Origin: Salinactinospora qingdaonensis
GTDB taxonomy: Bacteria; Actinomycetota; Actinomycetes; Streptosporangiales; Streptosporangiaceae
NCBI RefSeq assembly: GCF_039539445.1
Contig: NZ_BAABDD010000035.1
Location: forward strand, 1-40,915
DNA length: 40,915 nucleotides
Direction: 5' to 3'
Part shown: one piece after another, positions 32,066 through 40,915 of the stretch
Layout of the letters: each line of letters opens with the position of its first letter
Numbering within the stretch: the first letter of the stretch is position 1
The notes under the pieces: generated by a model
Database searches by the model: none
The model's input: the letters and a program-made list of their open reading frames with translations, nothing else
What the model was told of the DNA's origin: nothing
Program-made: the position numbers and the translations under genes

Positions 32066-33783
32066 GGCACTCTCCAAGCATGCACTAGCCCATGATAAGA
32101 TTATTCAAATCACGACATCACTTCTTACGTGAATCCCCCTATCACCAATTTCTTTCAGGGTAAATATTTCAATTTTCAATGGCAAGATTTTCCTTCCGGA
32201 AAACTGCGACATGCAAAAGGAACATCCAAGGTAGAGGCGATATGAATATATCGCAGTGCACTCCCTGAGCAGCCGTTCCCTCCGGCAGCCACGGGCAGAC
32301 CCTACCCCTTTATGCCGAGAAATCATACATGCCTCTGGAGTCAATACACAGTGTCTCCATATCCCGGCTGAGCGTCGCTCTGCGTGATGAGTTGGTTTGT
32401 GACATAGGGAGATACCTTTCTCGACCCCACAGGAGGCAACTTTTTATATTTTTTATAGTCAAGTGATTGAGAGTAAATTTTCATCGACAACCTAGGGAAC
32501 AAATGTGATTAGGATCACAGTACTGATGATTTTCGGTAATACCAAAACCTTGGAGTGATGACGCCAAAACAGGCATCGTCACGAGGGAGCCCTGATTCCC
32601 AGGCGAGCCAAGGACCAGCGCCATATGGCTTGTGCCGGGTTCACTGCAAGCTACGAATCGACGCATCGACAGGTACCAATACGGTTCTTTACTGCTGAAA
32701 GGCGTCCTCATGCTCAGCCGGGGGACCGTCCGGCCGCGTCGCACAAGTGGAGCTCGAATCAACCGATGTGTTGGGCGCCGAGGTTGTCCAAAGCACCGTT
32801 TCCCCTTTCGGTGCCTGCCGTTAAGCTCCCATTCGGCCCGTGGGTGACAAGCCTCGAGGCCAAGCACCGGATCGCGTTGGCTTAACGGGACAATCGCCGC
32901 CGATGCGTCCTTTGCCCCAAAAGCCGCATCACCCTATGGCTTTGTGCGGCCGTCGCCGACCAGTTCGCCTTCGAGGACACGTTCCAAGCCTGGGACCGAC
33001 TCCTACGAGGGGCACGCAGGCAGGTAAGCACCGGCCAGAGCCGACCGAATCCCAGGCCACACCATGACTTCCCCGCAGCGCAATAAGCACTCCCCGAGCT
33101 CATCGGCTTTTCCTCCAGGGCTGCGCCGATGTTCCCCGGACTGACAACAAGCGTTTCCCTATGGCATCGCCATAGTCAGTGTCATCCACGGTCGATCCGC
33201 CTCAACAGCGGACTCGCCCTCGCGAAGGGCATAAGACCTGCGCTGGAGATTACAGCGGTAAGAGCGCCCCTCGCTATCCTCACCGGTTTTCGAGAAGAAC
33301 AACGGCTTTCGTCATCGAAGTGACGCTGCCGAGTCAAGTCACGGACGAGAGGGCAGCGTCGACAGTCGGGGTAGCCGATCGACTACACCATCAGCCCACC
33401 AATTGGGCATTTCTACGCGCATCCGCACGAATCAGACTGGTGGCACCTATCTTCCTGCGCAGCTGAGGCGCAGCAGGAGAAAGGTTGGCCATGACACTTG
33501 CGGACGGCGTGGAGCTCGACATGGGAAGCGTGGGCGGGGGACCTGCTGGTTGGACAACCGGTGCCCGGCTCATTCAGTCGAGACGCCGGGGACCCGCCGC
33601 TGGAGTGCGAAGAGTTCCCTCGTAGACCGTTTACAAGGCATTTGCCGGGTCCAATCCGTGTCCGACGTGAGCGGCTACGTCAGCGGGACACCAGGATTTG
33701 GACCTTCGCTCGACGGGGCGTCGCTGCACTCGGTCAAGACCGGTAGCACAACTCATCGTTCATGATTTAAGAGGACTGTAGCC
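32066..33783. other. 1.7-kb gene-free region, AT-rich on its left side
   Basis: No frame here shows a recognised domain, although several short ones are open. The part 32080-32560 is strikingly AT-rich for this genome (for example TTTTTATATTTTTTATAG near 32441-32458) and would hold the promoter of the LuxR-type gene. From 32600 the base composition returns towards average. A frame at about 32910-33010 reads LCAAVADQFAFEDTFQAWDR and may be a decayed gene, but I do not recognise it. A perfect AGGAGG at 32431-32436 has no start codon after it. The NRPS promoter must lie in the right part. Confidence 0.55.
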
Positions 33784-36700
33784 TTGAACACCCTTCACGA
33801 CCCAGCGGACAACCCTCTCGCCTCTTCCAGAGACAGCCGGGTCGAGACTTCTTACCCGATGGCGCCCACTCAGCGGGGGATTCTCTTCCAATCTCGCCAT
33901 GGGGAGAGAGCCGGGCTCTACCACGTGCAGGTCATGCTCGATGTCGCCCACGACCTCGACGTCGAGGCTTTTCGACAGAGCTGGGCGCATGTCACGACGC
34001 GCCACGCGGCACTGCGGACAAGCTTTCGCGAGCAGTCGAGTGATGAGCCGGTACAGGTGGTCTGGGAAAGCGTCGATGTAGCGTTCGCGTACGAGGACTG
34101 GAGCTCCCTAAGCGCCGAGGAACAAGACGACCGGCGACAGGCCCAGCTGCACCGGGATCGCGAGCAGGGCTTTGCCCTAGACGAGGCGCCGCTATGGCGA
34201 CTCCACGTCGCCCGTTTGGCGGAAGCGCGCTGCGAGGTTCTCTGGAGCCTGCACTACGCAGTGATGGATGGGCAGAGCCAGACGAAGGTTCTTCGCGAAG
34301 TCGAACAGATCTATGAGTCTGTGATCGCGCAGCAGCCGGTCGACGACCAGCCGGAAGCGCCGTTTCAGCGGTACGTCGAATGGTTGGGACGCCAGGATTT
34401 CGGTCAGGCCGAACCTTTCTGGCGCGATGAGTTGCAGTCCGTTTCACCGGCGATCCCACTGCCCGTGGAGCGCAAACCTTCCGCCCACAAAGACGCCGCA
34501 GACGCGCCGGTTGTCTCCTACGACCAGGTCTCCCTCACCTTGGACGAAGGGGAGACCGCCGCGTTGCGTGCCACCGGAGAGCAGCAGGATCTGACACTGC
34601 CCACGCTGGTCCAAGGGGCCTGGGCCTTTCTGCTGAGCCGCTACCAGGGCACCGACGAGGTGGTCATGGGGGTCACCACCCCCGGCCGGTCCGCTGACCT
34701 GCCCGGCATCGAAGAGATGGTGGGACTTTTCATCAACACGCTTCCGCTGCGCGTCAGCGCTCCCGCCTCGATGGGCTGGGCGGAATGGATGCGGGGCCTG
34801 CAACGACAGTACGCCCAGCTCCAGGAGCACGAGTACAGTCCGCTGCTGCTGGTTCAACAGTGGAGCGGTATCGGTTCGGGAGCATCGCTCTTCGACACCG
34901 TCCTGACGGTTGAGGACCCCGCAGTCGAACCCAAGACGCAGTCTTTCCGGATGGTTCGCAGGTGGGAAGAGAGCCATCCCGCCTACCCCCTCAGCCTCGT
35001 GGTGACTCCCGGGGAACGCCTCACGCTCACGATCCACTACGACACCCAGCGCTTCGCGGCGGAAACGGTGGAGCGACTGGTCGGGCACCTCCACCAGCTC
35101 GTCACGGATCTCGTGCAGAAACCACAGGCTTGCCTCGGGGAACTGACGCTCCTCACGGCCGCCGAGTTCTCGCGACTCGTCTACGAGTGGAACGACACGG
35201 AGACGCCCTACTCGCAGGAACTGTGCATCCACCAACTGTTCGAGAGGCAAGTCGACAAGGCTCCCGAGGCTTTGGCGCTGCTCTTTCACGACGAGCGCTG
35301 GAGCTACCGCGAGGTCAACGAGCGGGCCAACCAGATCGCGCACTTTCTGAAGCATCTCGGACTCGGCCGCGGGGACCAGGTCGCGGTCGTGATGGAGCGC
35401 TGCGCGGAGATGGTCCCCACACTGCTGGGAATCCTGAAGGCGGGGGCGACCTACGTCCCCCTGGATTCCAACGCCCCCGTCAAGCGGTGGCACTGGATCA
35501 TCGACTCATTGGGCATCCCCTGCGTCTTGACTCAAGACGCCCTCGTGCCGCGACTGTTGGCCACTGACCCCCTGCCCGACCTCGCCCACGTCGTGTGCGT
35601 GAACCCGACGGTTGACGACGAGGCCCCCGCGCCCGAGTCTCCGTACGCCGTTCACCCGTCGAGCGAACTCGCGAGCATGCCCCGGGAGAACCTTCCCTTG
35701 CAGGGCACGTCGCGAGACATCGCCTACATCATCTTCACATCCGGCTCCACCGGAACCCCCAAAGGTGTCACGGTCGAGCACTTCCCGGCGGTGAACCTGA
35801 TCGAATGGGTCAACAATTCTTTCTCGGTGGGTCCTGACGACCGTCTCCTGTTCGTCACCTCGCTGACCTTCGACCTGTCCGTCTACGATATTTTCGGCAT
35901 CCTCGGGGCGGGCGGGTCGCTGCGCGTGGCCTCCAGCGAGGACATTCAAGAGCCGGCGAATCTGCTGGGCTACATCTCGAACGAGCCCATCACGTTCTGG
36001 GACTCGGCGCCCGCCGCCTTGATGCAGCTCGTGCCCTTTTTGCCGACGGACAGCGAGGGGGCGCACGAGATCGTCTCGCGTTCCGTGCGCCTGGTCTTCA
36101 TGAGCGGCGACTGGATTCCGCTCCACTCACCCGATGTCATGAAGGCGGCGTTCCCGAACGTCCAGGTCGTCGGTCTCGGCGGTGCCACAGAGGCGACAGT
36201 CTGGTCGAACTTCTTCCCGGTCGACACGGTGGACCCCGCCTGGTCGAGCATCCCGTACGGAAAGCCCATCCAAAACGCCCGCTACTACGTTCTCGACGAG
36301 AGCCTGCGGCCTTGCCCGATCGACGTACCCGGCGACCTCTACATCGGCGGCACATGTCTGAGTTTGTGCTACGCCAATGAGCCACAGCTGACAGCGAGCA
36401 AGTACATCCCCTCTCCCTTCAGTGCTGCGCCCGGAGAACGCATCTACAAGACGGGCGACATGTCACGGTGGCGCGCCGACGGGAATCTGGAGTTCCTCGG
36501 GCGTAACGACTCTCAGGTCAAGATCCGGGGCTACCGCGTCGAGCTCGGTGAGATCGACGGCGTCCTCAGCGAGCATCCCGTCGTCCAGGACTCGGCGACG
36601 ATCCTGCGGGAGGACAGGCCAGGCGACCAGTCCCTTGTGACGTATGTCGTGCCGCATCAGCAGCTGGCCTATTCGGCCGTCCAAGACGAGGGCGACTCGC

Positions 36701-39700
36701 TGGAGGGCAAGCGCATCGACCGTTGGCGTGAGGTATACGACGCCTTCGACCCTCATGCGGCCGAGAACTCCGAGGACGGTCACGATTTCTCGGGCTGGAA
36801 CAGTAGCTACACCGGCCAGCCCATCCCGCGGGAAGAGATGCGGGCCTGGCAGGACGAGACGGTCGCCCTGGTCCGCGACTACCACCCGCGCACGGTTCTG
36901 GAGATCGGCTGCGGTACCGGCCTGCTGCTCTTCCCCTTGGCCCCCGAATGCCACCGCTACTACGGAACGGACTTTTCCGCGTCGGCCCTTGAGTCCATCC
37001 GTGGCCGCCTTGACTCCCGCCCCGAGCTCGAAGAGTCGGTCGTCCTGGACCAGAAAGAGGCTGACGCTCTCGGTGACCTGGACCTGGAACCGGTCGACAC
37101 CGTCATCATCAACTCGGTCATCCAGTACTTCCCCGACGTCAACTACCTGGTCCGTGTCCTCGAAGGGGCGGTGTCGCGCGTTGCCGACGGGGGACGGATC
37201 ATCGTCGGAGACGTTCGCAGCCTCCCGCTGCTCGAGGCCTTCCACGCCAGCGTCGAGGCGGCCCGCGCGCCCGAGACCATGACGCGCGAGCAGCTCTGGC
37301 AGCGGGTTCAGCACCGGGTGCGCCAGGAAGAAGAACTGACCCTCGATCCGGCGTTCTTCCGCGACTGGGCCGCCGACACCGGTGCCATCTCCCGGGTGGA
37401 GGTCCGGCCCAAGCGTGGCCGCTATCTCAACGAGATGTCGATGTTCCGCTACCAGGTGGTACTCCACGTCGGAGGCGCCCCCAGCGGTGAGGCGGACCGA
37501 TCCGCCACCCCAGAGCTGGACTGGACCGCCGAACGTCTCACCCTCTCGACGCTGCGCGAGACGTTGGCCGGCGACCGGCCCGAGCGGCTCCGACTGCGCA
37601 ATGTCTCGAATTCGCGCGTCGAAGAGGCGACACGGACGCTGCGGTGGCTCAAGGAAGAGTCCGACCTGGAGACGGTCGAGGCATGGCGTGCGCAGGCGCA
37701 ACCGGTGACGGGCGTCGCCCCGGAGGACGTTCGGGAGCTCGCCGAGGAAGTCGGCTACCGAGCCGACATCGACTGGAGCCGCCACACCTCAGAGGGGAGC
37801 TACACGGTTGTGCTGACTCGCGCCGGGGTCGAGCCCAGCCCCGATGAAGAGGAGCTCATCACTCCCTCCGCAGTCGAGCGTAGGGTCCGCGACTGGTCGT
37901 CCTACGCCAACCAGCCCCTCAAAGCCGAAATCCAGCACCTCCTGCTGCCGCAGCTCCACACCTACCTGGCCGAGCGGCTCCCCGGCTACATGGTGCCGTC
38001 CGATCTCGTCGCGCTCGACGCATTGCCCGTCACCTCCAGCGGCAAGCTTGACCGGCGCGCGCTGCTGCTCCCTCAGGCGTCCACCCCCGCTGGGACGGGC
38101 ACATGTGTCCCCGCGCGCAACACCACCGAGGCGCTGCTCGTCTCGGTGTGGGAACAGATCCTGGGCCGCGCGCCCATCGGCATCTTCGACAACTTCTTCG
38201 AACTCGGCGGGCACTCGCTGCTGGCCGTGCAACTGGCGACCCGGATTCGGCAGGTGTTCTCGCTGGAGGTGCCGGTGCGCCTCTTCTTCGACCTTCCGAC
38301 GATCGCCGAGGTCGCGCGTGAGCTACAGCGGCGCCAGGAAGAGGCGCAGCCACTGCAACTGCCCGCACTCCGCCCAGTCTCCCGAGACCGCTCGCTACCG
38401 GCCAGCTTCGATCAGCAGCGGCTCTTCTTCATCGATCGGCTCAGCCCCGGCACCACCTCCTACACCGTCAACTGGCTCATCCCCCTTCCGAGGTCCATCG
38501 AGACGACGGTCCTGCGGGACGGGCTGGCGGAGATGATCCGGCGCCACGAGCCGCTGCGCACGACCTTCCGCGAAGAAGACGGTCAGGTCTGGCAGGTCAT
38601 CGCCGATGACTGGCAGGTCACGCTGCCGACAGTCGACCTGTCCACGCTGCCTGAGGAAGAGCGCGAGCAGCGTGCCCAGGACGAGATCCGTCGGTGGTGG
38701 GACCAGCCCTACGACATCGGCAACGGCCCCCTGCTGCGGGCTCAACTCGTCACGCTGTCGGAGACCGAGCAGGTGTTGGCGCTCAGCGCTCACCACACGG
38801 TCTTCGACGGCTACTCGATCGGCCTCTTCGGCCAGGAGTTCCTCCAGATCTGCCGGGCCTTCTCCGAAGGAGAGCCCTCCCCCCTGCCGGAGCTGGAGGT
38901 GCAATACGCCGACTATGCGGTATGGCAGCAGAACTGGCTGGAGGAAGACCGACTCACGTTCCATCTGGACTATTGGAAAGCGCAGCTCGCTGAGGCTCCG
39001 GAACTACTCACACTGCCCACCGACTTCCCGCGGCCCGACGCACAGAGCTTCAAGGGCGACTTCCTAAGGCGGCAACTGTCCGCCGACATGACGCGCCAGG
39101 TCGCGCAACTGAGCCGCGAGTATCAGGTGACGAACTACATCACCATGCTCAGCAGCTTCGCGGTTTTCCTGTCGCGGTACAGCGGGCAAGACGTCGTCGT
39201 CATCGGGGTGCCGATCGCCGACCGCAACCGGGCCGAACTGGAATCCATGATCGGGTTCCTGGTCAACACGGTTGCCATCTGTGTGGACCTGCGCGGAAAC
39301 CCCAGCTTCGAGGATGTGCTGCTCCAAGTTCGCAGGCAGCTCTTCGACGCGCAGAGCCACCAGGAAATCCCGTTCGAACGGCTCGTCGAGGCGCTGCGGC
39401 CGACGCGCAACCTCGGCTACAACCCGGTCTTCCAGGTGATGTTCGCCGACGAGAGCCTTCCGTTCCTGGAGCACGAGTCGGCTCTGGCACAGCCGAAACC
39501 GTGGATGTACAGCCTGGTCGAACAGGGGATGAGCGTTGGCGTATCCCGATTCGACCTCACCCTCATGATCCAAGCCGCCCCCGAAGGCATGCGCTTCGGG
39601 TTCGAGTACAGCACTGATCTGTTCAGGGAACAGACGGTCGCGCGCATGGCCGACCACTTCCAGGTACTCCTGGAATCGGTGTTGACCGCCCCCGGGAAGG

Positions 39701-40915
39701 GGGTTCAGCAACTTCCGATCGTCGACGAGACCGAGCACCGCCACATCGTCGAGCGCGGGTACGGGACTCGCAACGCGGCGGCCCTCGATCCGGCGTCGTT
39801 GCATGAGCTGTTCGGGGAGCAGGTTCGTCGGTGCCCTGATCGTGTGGCTGTTGCCTTCGATGACCGCCAGTTGAGCTATGCGGATGTGGACCGGTGGTCG
39901 AACCGGCTGGCTCACCTGTTGCGCGACCGCGGGGTCAGACGGGGAAGCCTGGTCGGACTGTGTGTCCCGCGCTCCCCGGAAATGGTCATCGGCCTGCTGG
40001 CGATCCTCAAAGCCGGCGGCGCCTACGTCCCACTGGACCCCTCCTACCCGGCCGAGCGACTAGCGTTCATGGTCTCCGATACCGGGATGCAGATCGTGGT
40101 GGCCCAACGCGCGGTGGCTGAGGTGCTGCCCGAGTCCGATGCACACGTGCTGACCGTAGAGGACTTCTGGTCCGACCTGCGAAACTGGCCGGACACTCCT
40201 CCGGCGTCGGACGCAACCGGCGACGACCTGGCCTACGTGATGTACACGTCGGGTTCCACCGGCCGCCCCAAGGGCGTGGCCGTGACGCATGCCGATGTGG
40301 CGGCGCTGGCGCTGGACAGTCGTTTCTCACAGGGCCATGAGTGCGTGCTACTGCACTCGCCACAGGCGTTCGACGCCTCGACCTACGAACTGTGGGTGCC
40401 GCTGCTATCGGGCGGCCGGTCAGTGGTGGCTCCGCAGGGATCGATGACGCCGGATCTGTTGCGGGAGTTGGTGGCGACGCACGGGATTTCGGCGATGTGG
40501 CTGACCGCGGGGTTGTTCCATCTGTTCGCTCAGGAAGATCCGGAGTGCCTGGCCGGTCTGGGCGAGGTGTGGACCGGTGGGGACGCCGTGAAGGCGGATG
40601 CGGTGCGGCGGGTGCGTGCAGCGTGCCCAGGGCTTGTGGTGGTGGACGGCTACGGGCCGACGGAGACGACGACGTTTGCCACCACCTATCGGATGGAGCC
40701 GCAGGCGGAGATCCCCGCGGCGGTGCCGATCGGCCGGCCACTGGACAACATGCAACTGTTCGTGCTGGACGAGTTCTTGCAGCCGGTCCCGACCGGTGTT
40801 GCCGGTGAGCTTTATATCGGTGGGGCCGGGCTTGCGCGGGGCTACCTGGGCCGGCCCGAGCTGACCGCCGAGGCGTTCATCGCCAACCCCTTCAGCGAGG
40901 AGGGCGGCAGCCGCC
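33784..40915 (+). CDS. Nonribosomal peptide synthetase, first modules (C-A[MT]-PCP-C-A...), incomplete
   Basis: This frame is open from a TTG at 33784 (GAGGA eight bases before) to the end of the window, 2,377 codons, and continues beyond. Domains in order: C1 (about residues 24-450), A1 (470-960, TSGSTGTPKG near 652), a methyltransferase inserted between A8 and A9 (about 963-1355, VLEIGCGTG with Glu1040, GWNSSYTGQPIP before it), the end of A1 (Lys1421 in SSGKLDRRAL), PCP (Ser1478 in LGGHSLL), C2 (1537-1990, HHTVFDG at 1670-1676) and A2 (from 2005). The specificity residues of A1 read D-L-Y-D-F-S-L-V-W, closest to cysteine codes; those of A2 read D-A-Y-W-W-G-G-T-F, closest to valine. C1 has HYAVMDG in place of HHxxxDG, so its catalytic histidine is Tyr158. 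It would build an N-methylated Cys-like residue followed by Val. Confidence 0.93.
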   Translation, partial: MNTLHDPADNPLASSRDSRVETSYPMAPTQRGILFQSRHGERAGLYHVQVMLDVAHDLDVEAFRQSWAHVTTRHAALRTSFREQSSDEPVQVVWESVDVAFAYEDWSSLSAEEQDDRRQAQLHRDREQGFALDEAPLWRLHVARLAEARCEVLWSLHYAVMDGQSQTKVLREVEQIYESVIAQQPVDDQPEAPFQRYVEWLGRQDFGQAEPFWRDELQSVSPAIPLPVERKPSAHKDAADAPVVSYDQVSLTLDEGETAALRATGEQQDLTLPTLVQGAWAFLLSRYQGTDEVVMGVTTPGRSADLPGIEEMVGLFINTLPLRVSAPASMGWAEWMRGLQRQYAQLQEHEYSPLLLVQQWSGIGSGASLFDTVLTVEDPAVEPKTQSFRMVRRWEESHPAYPLSLVVTPGERLTLTIHYDTQRFAAETVERLVGHLHQLVTDLVQKPQACLGELTLLTAAEFSRLVYEWNDTETPYSQELCIHQLFERQVDKAPEALALLFHDERWSYREVNERANQIAHFLKHLGLGRGDQVAVVMERCAEMVPTLLGILKAGATYVPLDSNAPVKRWHWIIDSLGIPCVLTQDALVPRLLATDPLPDLAHVVCVNPTVDDEAPAPESPYAVHPSSELASMPRENLPLQGTSRDIAYIIFTSGSTGTPKGVTVEHFPAVNLIEWVNNSFSVGPDDRLLFVTSLTFDLSVYDIFGILGAGGSLRVASSEDIQEPANLLGYISNEPITFWDSAPAALMQLVPFLPTDSEGAHEIVSRSVRLVFMSGDWIPLHSPDVMKAAFPNVQVVGLGGATEATVWSNFFPVDTVDPAWSSIPYGKPIQNARYYVLDESLRPCPIDVPGDLYIGGTCLSLCYANEPQLTASKYIPSPFSAAPGERIYKTGDMSRWRADGNLEFLGRNDSQVKIRGYRVELGEIDGVLSEHPVVQDSATILREDRPGDQSLVTYVVPHQQLAYSAVQDEGDSLEGKRIDRWREVYDAFDPHAAENSEDGHDFSGWNSSYTGQPIPREEMRAWQDETVALVRDYHPRTVLEIGCGTGLLLFPLAPECHRYYGTDFSASALESIRGRLDSRPELEESVVLDQKEADALGDLDLEPVDTVIINSVIQYFPDVNYLVRVLEGAVSRVADGGRIIVGDVRSLPLLEAFHASVEAARAPETMTREQLWQRVQHRVRQEEELTLDPAFFRDWAADTGAISRVEVRPKRGRYLNEMSMFRYQVVLHVGGAPSGEADRSATPELDWTAERLTLSTLRETLAGDRPERLRLRNVSNSRVEEATRTLRWLKEESDLETVEAWRAQAQPVTGVAPEDVRELAEEVGYRADIDWSRHTSEGSYTVVLTRAGVEPSPDEEELITPSAVERRVRDWSSYANQPLKAEIQHLLLPQLHTYLAERLPGYMVPSDLVALDALPVTSSGKLDRRALLLPQASTPAGTGTCVPARNTTEALLVSVWEQILGRAPIGIFDNFFELGGHSLLAVQLATRIRQVFSLEVPVRLFFDLPTIAEVARELQRRQEEAQPLQLPALRPVSRDRSLPASFDQQRLFFIDRLSPGTTSYTVNWLIPLPRSIETTVLRDGLAEMIRRHEPLRTTFREEDGQVWQVIADDWQVTLPTVDLSTLPEEEREQRAQDEIRRWWDQPYDIGNGPLLRAQLVTLSETEQVLALSAHHTVFDGYSIGLFGQEFLQICRAFSEGEPSPLPELEVQYADYAVWQQNWLEEDRLTFHLDYWKAQLAEAPELLTLPTDFPRPDAQSFKGDFLRRQLSADMTRQVAQLSREYQVTNYITMLSSFAVFLSRYSGQDVVVIGVPIADRNRAELESMIGFLVNTVAICVDLRGNPSFEDVLLQVRRQLFDAQSHQEIPFERLVEALRPTRNLGYNPVFQVMFADESLPFLEHESALAQPKPWMYSLVEQGMSVGVSRFDLTLMIQAAPEGMRFGFEYSTDLFREQTVARMADHFQVLLESVLTAPGKGVQQLPIVDETEHRHIVERGYGTRNAAALDPASLHELFGEQVRRCPDRVAVAFDDRQLSYADVDRWSNRLAHLLRDRGVRRGSLVGLCVPRSPEMVIGLLAILKAGGAYVPLDPSYPAERLAFMVSDTGMQIVVAQRAVAEVLPESDAHVLTVEDFWSDLRNWPDTPPASDATGDDLAYVMYTSGSTGRPKGVAVTHADVAALALDSRFSQGHECVLLHSPQAFDASTYELWVPLLSGGRSVVAPQGSMTPDLLRELVATHGISAMWLTAGLFHLFAQEDPECLAGLGEVWTGGDAVKADAVRRVRAACPGLVVVDGYGPTETTTFATTYRMEPQAEIPAAVPIGRPLDNMQLFVLDEFLQPVPTGVAGELYIGGAGLARGYLGRPELTAEAFIANPFSEEGGSR

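Noticed and set aside
32431..32436. Perfect AGGAGG in the AT-rich region
   Set aside because: No start codon at a usable distance and no coding frame after it, so it is probably coincidence or the remains of a lost gene.
33129..33765. Several short open frames just before the NRPS start
   Set aside because: No recognisable domain, no consistent ribosome site and mutually overlapping frames. MbtH-like and regulator motifs were sought and not found.
34444..35493. Open frame of 349 codons on the minus strand within the NRPS
   Set aside because: It lies antisense to conserved C1 and A1 motifs and has no motif of its own.
1..40915. tRNA, rRNA, CRISPR arrays, intact transposases, phage integration sites
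   Set aside because: Looked for on both strands by eye and not seen. Subtle RNA genes would need covariance-model searches.

Overview
The window is high-GC actinomycete DNA. Start codons, GC-rich third positions, LacI-run polysaccharide operons, a CelR-type operator and secreted enzymes with CBM2 or CBM6/35 modules all fit a soil or plant-litter saprophyte. The CelR-type box points to the Nocardiopsaceae/Thermobifida neighbourhood, but the species cannot be fixed from this sequence alone.

Layout. (1) 1-760 is a graveyard of gene ends in both orientations: an S15/CocE-type hydrolase, a possible methyltransferase start, an ECF41-like sigma tail and a ChrA-like membrane tail. (2) 827-2520 is a divergent MmyB-type regulator and SDR pair around a perfect inverted repeat, followed by decayed sequence to 3409. 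(3) 3410-11462 is a carbohydrate locus. A minus-strand operon (LacI regulator, sugar-binding lipoprotein, two permeases, cytosolic GH127 beta-L-arabinofuranosidase) diverges from a secreted clan-A glycosidase with a CBM6/35-like module. Two identical LacI-type operators lie between them. (4) 12013-14112 encodes a secreted GH51-like enzyme with FN3 and CBM2 modules behind a CelR-like box. (5) 14808-20142 is a LacI-GH42-GH31 operon that fits xyloglucan side-chain trimming, followed by the wreck of a sugar permease. (6) 20645-25954 holds a cupin, a second MmyB-regulator/oxidoreductase pair, an aldo-keto reductase, a frameshifted DUF2255 gene, an antiporter tail and a dienelactone-hydrolase-like gene. 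(7) 26444-28759 is a TetR regulator diverging from a 3-ketosteroid-dehydrogenase-like flavoprotein across a perfect operator. (8) 29296-30561 is an unusual membrane protein that ends in an M23-like domain. (9) 31337-40915 opens a nonribosomal peptide cluster: a LuxR-type regulator with a degenerate receiver, 1.7 kb without genes (partly AT-rich), and the first 7.1 kb of an NRPS that runs off the window (C-A[MT]-PCP-C-A...).

How it works together. Region 3 looks like a self-contained system for a beta-L-arabinofuranose glycan: outside cleavage, ABC import, then cytosolic GH127 hydrolysis, all under one LacI repressor. Its extracellular enzyme is not one I can place firmly, so this is the best candidate for an undescribed activity. 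Region 5 fits import and trimming of galactosylated xyloglucan oligosaccharides, but its own transporter is broken. The NRPS has a cysteine-like adenylation domain interrupted by a methyltransferase and then a valine-like module. Its first condensation domain lacks the catalytic histidine. No tRNA, rRNA, CRISPR array or intact insertion sequence was seen.
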